From positions 1-14,233 of the forward strand of contig JBEARL010000031.1 in the NCBI GenBank assembly GCA_041163265.1: a stretch of 14,233 nt of DNA, read 5' to 3'. The first letter of the stretch is position 1, and the number at the start of each line of letters is the position of its first letter. Origin of the DNA: CSBr16-57R1 sp041163265 (GTDB lineage: Bacteria; Actinomycetota; Nitriliruptoria; Nitriliruptorales; Nitriliruptoraceae). Position numbers and translations under genes: made by a program. Below the pieces are notes generated by a model that saw only the letters and a list, made by a program, of their open reading frames with translations, was not told where the DNA came from and searched no databases. Of the stretch, positions 1-6,623 are shown piece after piece.

Positions 1-98
1 GCGGCCAGCTGCGGGGTCAGCGCCGCGATCTCGTCGTCGCCCAGCGCGAGGCGCGCGAGCGCCGCGACGTGGCGGACCTCGTCCTCGCTCAGCGACAC
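1..98 (-). CDS. gatC: Asp-tRNA(Asn)/Glu-tRNA(Gln) amidotransferase subunit C, N-terminal part
   Basis: GatC is the small subunit of the GatCAB complex, which amidates misacylated Glu-tRNA(Gln) and Asp-tRNA(Asn); it braces GatA against GatB. Read on the minus strand from a GTG at 96-98, the 32 complete codons give a start like MSLSEDEVRHVAALARLAL and go on with GDDEIAALTPQLA. This is the characteristic GatC opening: a short S-x-E/D-x-V stretch, then H-V-A-x-L-A-R-L and a second helix. A GGGGAGG ribosome-binding site lies about 8 bases upstream. The gene runs off the left edge, and gatA would be expected beyond it. It sits 46 bp downstream of the DUF983-like gene on the same strand and could be co-transcribed with it. 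The family call is firm despite the short fragment because the N-terminal motif is distinctive. Confidence 0.85.
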   Translation of the reverse strand, partial: MSLSEDEVRHVAALARLALGDDEIAALTPQLA

Positions 99-144
99 CG
101 CGCGGCCTCCCCGCTGCGCCCCCGCGGCGGACGCGCGGCGGAGG

Positions 145-603
145 CTAGCCCCGGGGCCCCTCCGGCCCCGCGGGGGCGTCGGACCCGACGCCCGCGCCGG
201 TCGCCTCGGTCGCGGCGCGGGCCGCGATCGCCTGCGCCTCCTCCGCGGCGTCGAGCGGCACGAAGGCGTAGTGCAGCCCGATCCAGACCGACTGCGACCA
301 CGGGTACAGCAGCACCGGGGCGAGGATGTTGATGACGACGCCGCCGACGAGCAGCGTCATCCACGGCACGTCCGGCCACGTCAAGAGCAGGCCCGCGACG
401 AGGAACACGCCGAAGATGACCTCGGTCACGGCCATGATGACGGTGAGGGCCCCGGTCCACTCGCCGTCCTCGCGCTCGAACCTCATGCCGCAGGACGGAC
501 ACGTCGGGTGCAGCCGGTAGTAGGAGCGGAAGATCCCGCCCGTGCCGCACCGGGCGCAGCGCCGGGCCATCCCCCAGCGCAGCGCCTGTCCCGAGAACGC
601 CAT
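145..603 (-). CDS. DUF983-type zinc-ribbon membrane protein
   Basis: A 152-residue protein with two CxxC pairs near the N-terminus (C16/C19 and C35/C38), a likely zinc ribbon. An R-F-E-R-E-D-G-E-W-T-G segment follows, then two or three hydrophobic helices (about 51-76, 80-100 and perhaps 101-115) and an Ala/Gly-rich tail. This layout matches the DUF983 family of small membrane proteins of unknown biochemical role. I chose the ATG at 601-603 because the frame upstream to 828 encodes low-complexity sequence typical of non-coding GC-rich DNA. A GGCGGGG stretch sits about 6 bases before this ATG; a later ATG at residue 12 is a less likely start. The gene lies 46 bp upstream of gatC on the same strand and diverges from the NAD-salvage operon. 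Membrane location is inferred from hydrophobicity; no function is assigned. Confidence 0.8.
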   Translation of the reverse strand: MAFSGQALRWGMARRCARCGTGGIFRSYYRLHPTCPSCGMRFEREDGEWTGALTVIMAVTEVIFGVFLVAGLLLTWPDVPWMTLLVGGVVINILAPVLLYPWSQSVWIGLHYAFVPLDAAEEAQAIAARAATEATGAGVGSDAPAGPEGPRG

Positions 604-632
604 CGTCGACCCCGCCGTCCGCCGTCGGGGCG

Positions 633-638
633 AGGGTA
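633..638 (-). promoter_or_regulatory. Possible -10 element for the DUF983-like gene
   Basis: Read on the minus strand this is TACCCT, which fits the TAnnnT core of actinobacterial -10 boxes. It would place a transcript start about 23 bases before the chosen ATG. No convincing -35 hexamer is visible at the right distance. In such GC-rich DNA an AT-bearing hexamer is mildly informative, but chance occurrence is not excluded. Confidence 0.25.
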
Positions 639-641
639 GGT

Positions 642-692
642 CCGGTCCCGCGGCGCCCGGCCGGGTCCTCGGGCCCCCGACGGCGGGACCGG
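642..692. repeat. 10-bp perfect inverted repeat in the DUF983/pncB divergent spacer
   Basis: CCGGTCCCGC at 642-651 is repeated as its exact reverse complement at 683-692, separated by 31 bases that contain a smaller CCCGG/CCGGG palindrome (656-665). It could form a hairpin or bind a protein. However, perfect 10-bp GC-only arms at this spacing are expected several times by chance in a window of this composition, so it is recorded only as a structure seen. Confidence 0.2.
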
Positions 693-775
693 GGGCCCGG
701 GAGACCGGCCGGCGTCCGCCCCACCCTGCCCCGGACGTCCCGGTCGTCCCGCACCCCCCCACGTCGCCCGCCCGT

Positions 776-798
776 GTTATGGTCACTCTGACCAGAAC
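776..798. promoter_or_regulatory. Palindromic operator candidate in front of pncB (probable NrtR box)
   Basis: GTTATGGTCA (776-785), spacer CTC, then TGACCAGAAC (789-798). The arms match as reverse complements at 9 of 10 positions; only the fourth base differs. The arms are AT-rich for this genome (six and five of ten bases), which makes accidental pairing far less likely than for a GC-only palindrome. The site ends one base before the AGGAG ribosome-binding site of pncB and overlaps a possible -10 box (TATGGT, 778-783), so a bound repressor could block transcription initiation. The operon it precedes encodes its own NrtR-type regulator, the natural candidate ligand. The palindrome is seen directly; its assignment to NrtR is inference. 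Confidence 0.65.
778..783 (+). promoter_or_regulatory. Possible -10 element of the pncB-pncA-nrtR operon
   Basis: TATGGT fits TAnnnT and lies inside the inverted repeat. It would start a transcript near 790, leaving a leader of about 20 bases that carries the AGGAG ribosome-binding site at 799-803. No clear -35 is seen; the expected area is a run of C. Confidence 0.35.
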
Positions 799-808
799 AG
801 GAGTCGTC

Positions 809-2110
809 GTGACCACCGCCCTGCTCACCGACCGCTACGAGCTGACGATGCTCGACGCGGCGCTCCGCGACGGCACCGCCGCGCGCCGCAGCGTGTTCGA
901 GGTGTTCGCGCGCCGGCTGCCGGCCGGACGCCGGTACGGCGTGGTCGCCGGGCTCCCCCGGGTGGTCGACGCGATCCGGTCGTTCCGGTTCGGCGACGAG
1001 GAGCTGGCCTGGCTCGAGCGGGAGGGCGTCGTCGGACCCGCGACGCTGCGCTGGCTCGAGGGGTACCGGTTCCGCGGCGAGGTCCACGCCTACCGCGAGG
1101 GCGAGGTCCACGTCGGCGGCTCGCCGGTGCTGACCGTCGTCGCCCCCTTCGGCGAGGCGGTGCTGCTCGAGACGGTCGTCCTCTCGATCCTGAACCACGA
1201 CGCCGCGATCGCCGCGGCCGCCGCGCGGATGGTCGCCGCGGCCCGCGGGCGGCGGCTGCTCGAGTTCGGGTCCCGCCGCACCCACGAGGAGGCGGCGGTC
1301 GCCGCGGCGCGGGCCGCGTTCCTGGTCGGGTTCGACGCGACGTCGAACCTCGAGGCCGGGCGGCGGTACGGCATCCCGACCGCCGGGACGGCGGCGCACG
1401 CCTTCACGCTGGTCCACGACGACGAGTCGGCCGCCTTCGCGACCCAGGTCGCCGCCGCCGGGCCCGGGACGACGCTGCTCGTGGACACCTACGACGTCGA
1501 GCGGGGCATCGCCAACGCGCTCGCCGCCGCCGGGCCGGACCTCGGCGGCGTCCGCATCGACTCGGGCGACCTCGCCGAGGGCGCGCGGCGGGCCCGTGCG
1601 CAGCTCGACGCGGCCGGGGCCCGCGCCGCCCGCATCGTGCTGTCCGGCGACCTCGACGAGCACGCCATCGAGCGCCTCGCCGACGCGCCCGTCGACACCT
1701 ACGGCGTCGGGACGTCGCTCGTGACCGGCTCGGGCGCCCCGACCGCCGGGTTCGTCTACAAGCTGGTCGCGCGCGAGGCGACGCCCGGCGGCGACCTGGT
1801 CCCCGTCGCGAAGGCCGGCGGCGAGAAGGCGACCGTCGGCCGCTGGAAGGTCGCGTCGCGGGCCCTGACCGACGGCGTCGCGACCACCGAGCTTGTGCGA
1901 CCGGCCGGCACCCGCCGCCCCGCCGGCAGCCGTGCCCTCCAGGTGCCGGTGCTGCGCGGGGACGAGGTCCTGGCCGACCTCTCGCTGCACGCGGCGCGGG
2001 CGCACCACCGCGACGCCGTCGCCGAGCTGCCGGCGGGGGCGCTCGACGTCGCGCCCGGCGAGCCCTGCCTGCCGCTGGTCCACCTCGAGCCGGCCGAGGT
2101 CCGGGCGTGA
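809..2110 (+). CDS. pncB: Nicotinate phosphoribosyltransferase
   Basis: Converts nicotinate, PRPP and ATP to nicotinate mononucleotide, the entry step of NAD salvage (Preiss-Handler pathway) in the cytoplasm. The 433-residue product is of normal family length. It opens with the hallmark LLTDRYELTM (5-14). It then carries FEVFARRLPAGRRYG (30-44), EFGSRRTHEEA (152-162), DATSNLEAG (176-184) and GTAAHAF (193-199), where H197 is the likely phosphorylated histidine. VRIDSGDL (248-255), YGVGTSLVTG (298-307) and GGEKATVGRWK (337-347) complete the pattern. The GTG start at 809 has AGGAG five bases upstream. An in-frame ATG at 779 lies inside the operator palindrome, and the frame open back to 542 is non-coding. 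It overlaps pncA by 4 bp (GTGA) and heads the operon. Confidence 0.95.
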   Translation: MTTALLTDRYELTMLDAALRDGTAARRSVFEVFARRLPAGRRYGVVAGLPRVVDAIRSFRFGDEELAWLEREGVVGPATLRWLEGYRFRGEVHAYREGEVHVGGSPVLTVVAPFGEAVLLETVVLSILNHDAAIAAAAARMVAAARGRRLLEFGSRRTHEEAAVAAARAAFLVGFDATSNLEAGRRYGIPTAGTAAHAFTLVHDDESAAFATQVAAAGPGTTLLVDTYDVERGIANALAAAGPDLGGVRIDSGDLAEGARRARAQLDAAGARAARIVLSGDLDEHAIERLADAPVDTYGVGTSLVTGSGAPTAGFVYKLVAREATPGGDLVPVAKAGGEKATVGRWKVASRALTDGVATTELVRPAGTRRPAGSRALQVPVLRGDEVLADLSLHAARAHHRDAVAELPAGALDVAPGEPCLPLVHLEPAEVRA

Positions 2111-2709
2111 CCGCCGCCGAGACCTACGACCCGGCGACCGCGCTGGTCGTCGTCGACGTGCAGAACGACTTCACGGACCCGTCCGGCGGACTGGCCGTCG
2201 CCGACGCCGAGGCGATCCTGCCCGAGGTCAACGCCCGCGTCGCGGCCTGCCGCGCCGCCGGCGGCCTCGTCGCCTACACGCAGGACTGGCACCCGCCGCG
2301 CACGCCGCACTTCGCCAGCGACGGCGGCCCGTGGCCGGTCCACTGCGTCGCCGGCACATGGGGCGCCGAGCTGCACCCCGACCTCGTCGTCGACGGGCCG
2401 GTGGTGCGCAAGGGCGTCGGCGGCGAGGACGGCTACTCGGGCTTCAGCGTGCGCGACCCGGTCTCGGGCGAGGTCGACCGCACCGAGCTCGGCGCGCTGC
2501 TCGACGCCCACGGCGTCCGACGCGTCGTGGTCGTCGGCCTCGCCGGCGACGTCTGCGTCGCCGCGACCGCCGAGGACGCCGCGACGCTCGGGTACGCCGT
2601 GACGGTCCCGCTCGCGGCGACGCGCATGGTCGAGCTGCACCCCGGCGACGGCGCGCGGGCGGTCGAGCGGCTCCGCGCCGCCGGCGTGGAGGTCGCGGGG
2701 GCGCCATGA
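2107..2709 (+). CDS. pncA: Nicotinamidase (isochorismatase-like cysteine hydrolase)
   Basis: Hydrolyses nicotinamide to nicotinate and ammonia, supplying the substrate of the preceding PncB. At 200 residues it has the usual nicotinamidase size. The catalytic triad is visible: D17 in VVVDVQNDF, K102 in VRKGVGGEDGYSGF, and the nucleophile C150 in GLAGDVCVAAT. Metal-site residues D60 and H62 (TQDWHPP), probably with H68 and H79 (PWPVHC), keep the spacing known for archaeal and mycobacterial enzymes. The VCVAAT loop and the DWHP motif favour nicotinamidase over isochorismatase or other amidases of the fold. Its GTG start overlaps the pncB stop, and its TGA overlaps the ATG of the next gene, so translational coupling through the operon is likely. 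Confidence 0.94.
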   Translation: MTAAETYDPATALVVVDVQNDFTDPSGGLAVADAEAILPEVNARVAACRAAGGLVAYTQDWHPPRTPHFASDGGPWPVHCVAGTWGAELHPDLVVDGPVVRKGVGGEDGYSGFSVRDPVSGEVDRTELGALLDAHGVRRVVVVGLAGDVCVAATAEDAATLGYAVTVPLAATRMVELHPGDGARAVERLRAAGVEVAGAP

Positions 2710-3380
2710 CCGCCGTCGCGGTCGACGTCGCCCTCCTCGCGATCGACGCGGGACGCCTGACCGTCCTCCTGGTCGAGCCCGAGCCGCCCGCCCTCGCGGG
2801 GACGTGGTCGCTGCCCGGTCGGCGCGTGCGCGACGACGAGTCGCTCGACGCGACGGCGCTGCGGGCGCTCGGAGAGCTGGCCGGGATCGAGCGGCCGACC
2901 GTGCTGCTCGAGCAGCTGCGCACCTACGGCGAGCCGACCCGCGACCCGCGCGCCCGCGTGGTCTCGGTCGCGTACCTCGCGCTGGCCGGGTCCCCGCTGC
3001 ACCCCTCCCCCGCGCCGCGGGCCGTCGTCGCGGACGCGGCCGAGGTCCTGACGTGGCCGGCCGAGCGGTTCGCCTACGACCACGCGGCGATCGTGGCCGA
3101 CGCGATCGAGCGGGTCCGGTCGCGGCTCGAGTACACGGCCCTCGCGACCGCGCTGCTCCCGGCACCGTTCACGCTGGGCGAGCTCCGCCGCGTCCACGAG
3201 GCGGTCTGGGGAGGACCGCTCGACCCGGCCAACTTCCGGCGCAAGGTGCTCGCGACGCCGGGGTTCGTCGTCCCGGCCGATGGCCCGGCGGTCGCGGGAC
3301 CGGCCGGGGGCCGCCCGGCGCGGCGCTACGTGCCCGGCGGGGCGACCCGCCTGCACCCCGCGATGCTGCGCGACCGCTGA
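2706..3380 (+). CDS. nrtR: NrtR-type regulator: degenerate Nudix domain plus winged helix
   Basis: A 224-residue protein with an N-terminal Nudix fold (about 4-138) and a C-terminal winged helix (about 143-212, from YTALATALLP through FTLGELRRVHE and ANFRRKVL to RRYVPGG). This is the architecture of NrtR, a family of NAD-metabolism repressors that sense ADP-ribose-type ligands. The Nudix box is at about 38-61. It keeps E45, R53 and E57, but the RExxEE core reads R-A-L-G-E-L, with alanine and leucine in two glutamate positions; hydrolase activity is therefore doubtful. Being last in the pncB-pncA operon, with a palindrome at the operon start, suggests autoregulation. The ATG start overlaps the pncA stop. 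A bifunctional or purely enzymatic Nudix protein is less likely given the winged helix. Confidence 0.88.
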   Translation: MTAVAVDVALLAIDAGRLTVLLVEPEPPALAGTWSLPGRRVRDDESLDATALRALGELAGIERPTVLLEQLRTYGEPTRDPRARVVSVAYLALAGSPLHPSPAPRAVVADAAEVLTWPAERFAYDHAAIVADAIERVRSRLEYTALATALLPAPFTLGELRRVHEAVWGGPLDPANFRRKVLATPGFVVPADGPAVAGPAGGRPARRYVPGGATRLHPAMLRDR

Positions 3381-3383
3381 GGC

Positions 3384-3399
3384 GACCGGCGGTCCGGTC
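3384..3399. terminator. Hairpin just after nrtR, possible terminator
   Basis: GACCGG, loop CGGT, CCGGTC forms a perfect 6-bp stem with a 4-base loop. It begins 4 bases after the nrtR stop, in the 58-bp spacer between convergent nrtR and ligA. There is no T-run after it, so it is not a classical intrinsic terminator, and short GC stems are common here. Position is the main support. Confidence 0.35.
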
Positions 3400-3438
3400 C
3401 GCGCGGTCCGCGCCGCCCGCACCGTCCGAGCCCGCGGC

Positions 3439-5499
3439 TCAGCCCGACCAGCCCTCTCGGAGCAGCCGCAGGAACCCCTCGCCGTCGAGCACCGGCACGC
3501 CGAGCGCCTCGGCCTTCGCGACCTTCGAGCCAGGCGCCGCGCCCGCGACGACCAGCGAGGTCCGGCCCGAGACGCTCCCGACGACCGCCGCACCGCGGGC
3601 CGCCAGCGCCGCCTCGGCCTCGTCGCGGGTGAACCCCTCGAGGGTCCCGGTGACCACCACGCGCAGCCCCGCCAGCAGCACCGGGTCGACCGCGCCCGCG
3701 GCGTCCTCGCTCGCCGCCGCCGGCGTCCCCGCCTCGGGCCGGACGCCGAGCGCGGCGAGGTCGGCGACCAGCCGCGCGTTCCGCGGGTTGTCGAACCACG
3801 ACCGCAGGGACGACGCGATCGCCGGGCCGATGCCGTCGACGGCCTCGAGCTGGTCGGTCGTCGCGGCCGCGAGCCGGTCGAGGTCGCCGAACGCCCGCGC
3901 GAGGGACCGCGCGTAGGACGGACCGAGGTGGCGGACGTTGAAGGCGACGAGGAAGCGGTCGAGCGGCTGCGCGCGGGCGGCGGCGATCCCGGCCAGCAGG
4001 TTGTCGACGCGCCGGTCCTTGAACCCCTCGAGCGCGAGCAGCTCGTCGCGGCGCGCGTCCAGACGGAACACGTCGGCGAGGTCGCGGACCAGGCCCTCGG
4101 TCACCAGCAGCTCGACGGTCTGCTCGCCGAGCCCCTCGATGTCGAGGGCCCCCCGGGAGGCGAGGTGCGCGAGCGACTCGAGCAGGCGGTTCGGGCAGTC
4201 GACGTTCTCGCAGAAGTGGTGGGCCTCGCCCTCGGGTCGGACCAGCGGCTCGCCGCAGAACGGGCAGGCCTCGGGCATGCGCCACCGCCGCAGCCCCCGC
4301 GGCCGCTTCGCGATCACGGGCCCGACGACCTCGGGGATGACGTCGCCGGCGCGCCGGACGACGACCGAGTCCCCGACCCGGACGTCCTTGGCGTGGACCT
4401 GCAGCTCGTTGTGCAGCGTCGCGTTGGTGATGGTGACCCCGGCGACCAGGACCGGCTCGAGCACCGCGTAGGGGGTGACCTTCCCCGTGCGGCCGACGTT
4501 GATCTCGATGGCGCGCAGGACGGTCTCCTGCTCGACCGGCGGCATCTTGTACGCGATGGCCCACCGCGGCGCCCGGGCCGTCGAGCCCAGCGCCGCCTGC
4601 TGCGACCGGTCGTCGACCTTCACGACGACGCCGTCGGTCTCGTAGGCCAGCTCGTGGCGCTCGGCGGTGGCGCGCTCGATCTCGGCCCAGACGTCGTCGA
4701 CGCCGGTCACGACCACGGACTCGGGCGGGACCGGGAGGCCCGCCGCGGCCAGCCGGGTCAGCGCGTCGTGGTGCGAGGCGAACGCCAGGCCCTCGACCGC
4801 GCCGACGCCGTGGACCCAGAGCGCCAGCGGACGGGCGGCGGTGACCGCCGGGTCCTTCTGGCGCAGCGCGCCCGACGCGGCGTTCCGCGGGTTCATGAAC
4901 GCCGCCTCGCCGGCCTCGATGCGGGCCGCGTTCATCGCCGCGAAGGCGGCGAGCGGCAGGTACACCTCGCCGCGGACCTCGAGCAGCACCGGCGCCGGGT
5001 CGAGCGCCAGGCGGTACGGGACGTCGGCGATCGTCAGCACCTGCGCGGTGACGTCCTCGCCGACGACGCCGTCGCCCCGCGTCGCGGCGGTCGCCAGCAC
5101 GCCGTCGCGGTAGACGAGGTCGATCGCCACGCCGTCGATCTTGCGCTCGCAGCTGTAGCGGACCGGGTCCTCGGTCCCGAGCCCGCGGCGCACCCGCTCG
5201 GCCCAGGCCTCGACCTCGGCGCGGTCGAACGCGTTGTCGAGCGAGCCCATCGGCTCGGGATGCCGGACCGGGGCGAACGCCGCGTCGACCGGCGCGCCGA
5301 CCTGCTGCGTCGGGGACGACGGGGTCCGAAGCGCGGGGTGCGCCGCCTCGAGGTCCTCGAGCTCGCGGAGCAGCGCGTCGAACGCCGCGTCCGGCATCGG
5401 CGGCTCGGAGAGGACGTAGTAGCGGTACCGCGCGTCGCGGATCAGCCGCGCCAGCTCGTCGTGCCGGGCCCGGGCGGCCGCGTCGGCGCGGGCGCTCAC
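3439..5499 (-). CDS. ligA: NAD+-dependent DNA ligase
   Basis: Seals nicks in DNA during replication and repair, using NAD+ as the adenylate donor. The 686-residue protein has full family length and all domains. The N-terminal Ia domain includes RYRYYVLSEPPMPD (about 24-37). The adenylation domain has nucleophile K120 in CERKIDG, followed by TRGDGVVGEDVT and FMNPRNAASGALRQKD. An OB domain follows, then a four-cysteine zinc finger (C412, C415, C430, C435), helix-hairpin-helix repeats (ALDIEGLGEQT, VDGIGPAIA) and a C-terminal BRCT domain (about 605-686, VVVTGTLEGFTRDEA). The GTG start at 5497-5499 overlaps the mnmA TGA (GTGA). There is little Shine-Dalgarno sequence, so translation is probably coupled to mnmA. 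The frame stays open far upstream, but that part is a shadow of mnmA. Confidence 0.97.
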   Translation of the reverse strand: MSARADAAARARHDELARLIRDARYRYYVLSEPPMPDAAFDALLRELEDLEAAHPALRTPSSPTQQVGAPVDAAFAPVRHPEPMGSLDNAFDRAEVEAWAERVRRGLGTEDPVRYSCERKIDGVAIDLVYRDGVLATAATRGDGVVGEDVTAQVLTIADVPYRLALDPAPVLLEVRGEVYLPLAAFAAMNAARIEAGEAAFMNPRNAASGALRQKDPAVTAARPLALWVHGVGAVEGLAFASHHDALTRLAAAGLPVPPESVVVTGVDDVWAEIERATAERHELAYETDGVVVKVDDRSQQAALGSTARAPRWAIAYKMPPVEQETVLRAIEINVGRTGKVTPYAVLEPVLVAGVTITNATLHNELQVHAKDVRVGDSVVVRRAGDVIPEVVGPVIAKRPRGLRRWRMPEACPFCGEPLVRPEGEAHHFCENVDCPNRLLESLAHLASRGALDIEGLGEQTVELLVTEGLVRDLADVFRLDARRDELLALEGFKDRRVDNLLAGIAAARAQPLDRFLVAFNVRHLGPSYARSLARAFGDLDRLAAATTDQLEAVDGIGPAIASSLRSWFDNPRNARLVADLAALGVRPEAGTPAAASEDAAGAVDPVLLAGLRVVVTGTLEGFTRDEAEAALAARGAAVVGSVSGRTSLVVAGAAPGSKVAKAEALGVPVLDGEGFLRLLREGWSG

Positions 5500-6623
5500 G
5501 CCCGCGCACCCGTGAGCGCGAGCGGCAGGCCGGCCGGGCGCTCGGCGGCGGTCACCGGCCCGCCGCCGAGGCAGACCTCGTCGGCGGCGTCGTAGACGAC
5601 GGCGGCCTGGCCGAGCGCGACGCCGTGGGCCGGCTCGTCGAGGTGCAGCCGGATCCCGGCGGCGCCGCGGGCCACGGTCGCGGGATGGGCGACGCCGTGG
5701 GCCCGGAGCTGCACCCGGACGCGGGCGCCGTCGCACGGCGGGGCCGCGACGGCCCAGGACGGCGCGGCGACCTCGACCCAGGCGCAGGCCAGCGCGTCGC
5801 GCGGCCCGACGACGACGGTGCGGACGTCGGCGTCGACGGCGACGACGAAGCGCCGCTCGTGGCCGGCCAGCCCCAGCCCCCGGCGCTGCCCGACGGTGAC
5901 GCCCCAGACCCCGTCGTGCCGCCCGACCTCGTGACCGTCGAGGTCGACGACGGGTCCGGGTGCGGCGCCGAGCCGCGCGCCGAGCCAGCCGGCGGTGTCG
6001 CCGTCGGGAACGAAGCAGAGGTCGTACGAGTCGGGCTTGGCCGCGACGCGCAGGCCCAGCGCCTCCGCGCGGGCGCGGACCTCGGGCTTCGGGAGCTCGC
6101 CGACCGGCAGCAGCGTCGCCGCCATCTGGTCCGGGGTCGCGACGTGCAGGACGTAGGACTGGTCCTTCGCGCGGTCGACGGCCCGGACCAGCTCGGCGCC
6201 CGGACCGGGCTCGGTCACGGGGCGGCCCGCGCGGCGCAGACGGGCGTGGTGCCCGGTCGCGAGCGCGTCGTAGCCGAGGGCGCGGGCCCGCGCGAGGACC
6301 TCGGCGTACTTGACGCGCTCGTTGCAGGTGATGCACGGGTTGGGGGTGATGCCCGCGGCCGAGCCGGCGACGAAGCGGTCCTCCACCTCGCGGCGGAACA
6401 CGTCGGCGAGGTCCCAGACGTAGAAGGCGATGCCCAGGACCTGCGCGGTGCGGCGGGCGTCCTGCGCGTCGTCGAGGCCGCAGCAGCCGTGCCCGACCGC
6501 CGCCGCCGGGACGTCGGCGAGCCGCAGGTGCACGCCGGTGACCTCGTGGCCCGCCTCGACCAGCAGCGCCGCCGCCACCGCGCTGTCGACGCCGCCCGAG
6601 AGGGCGACGAGCACGCGGGCCAT
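5496..6623 (-). CDS. mnmA: tRNA-specific 2-thiouridylase
   Basis: Activates U34 of Lys, Glu and Gln tRNAs with ATP and replaces its oxygen by sulfur. The 375-residue product begins with the PP-loop MARVLVALSGGVDSA (SGGVDS at 9-14). It carries ITPNPCITCNERVKY with nucleophile C97, and DSYDLCFVPDGD with the second catalytic cysteine C203. The AKDQSYVL and VGQRRGLGL segments are also typical. A C-C pair at 47-48 is an extra feature whose meaning is unclear. Its ATG shares one base with the stop of the cysteine desulfurase (TGATG), and its stop overlaps ligA, so the three genes form one transcription unit. The desulfurase is the likely sulfur donor, directly or through a relay. Confidence 0.96.
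   Translation of the reverse strand: MARVLVALSGGVDSAVAAALLVEAGHEVTGVHLRLADVPAAAVGHGCCGLDDAQDARRTAQVLGIAFYVWDLADVFRREVEDRFVAGSAAGITPNPCITCNERVKYAEVLARARALGYDALATGHHARLRRAGRPVTEPGPGAELVRAVDRAKDQSYVLHVATPDQMAATLLPVGELPKPEVRARAEALGLRVAAKPDSYDLCFVPDGDTAGWLGARLGAAPGPVVDLDGHEVGRHDGVWGVTVGQRRGLGLAGHERRFVVAVDADVRTVVVGPRDALACAWVEVAAPSWAVAAPPCDGARVRVQLRAHGVAHPATVARGAAGIRLHLDEPAHGVALGQAAVVYDAADEVCLGGGPVTAAERPAGLPLALTGARA

Noticed and set aside
542..808. Longer pncB start upstream of the GTG at 809
   Set aside because: The extra residues are low-complexity, and the family N-terminus LLTDRYELTM begins just after 809. A good AGGAG serves the GTG, and the ATG at 779 lies within the operator palindrome.
604..828. 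Longer start for the DUF983-like gene (227 residues)
   Set aside because: The added N-terminus is Gly/Pro/Arg/Thr-rich, not family-like, and would cross the pncB operator and start.
3280..5595. 771-codon plus-strand open frame opposite ligA, and similar long frames at 5625-8450 and 8588-10447
   Set aside because: They run antisense to clearly recognised genes, are rich in Arg, Asp, Gly, Ala and Val with repetitive composition, and show no domain motif. Long shadow frames are expected at this GC content.
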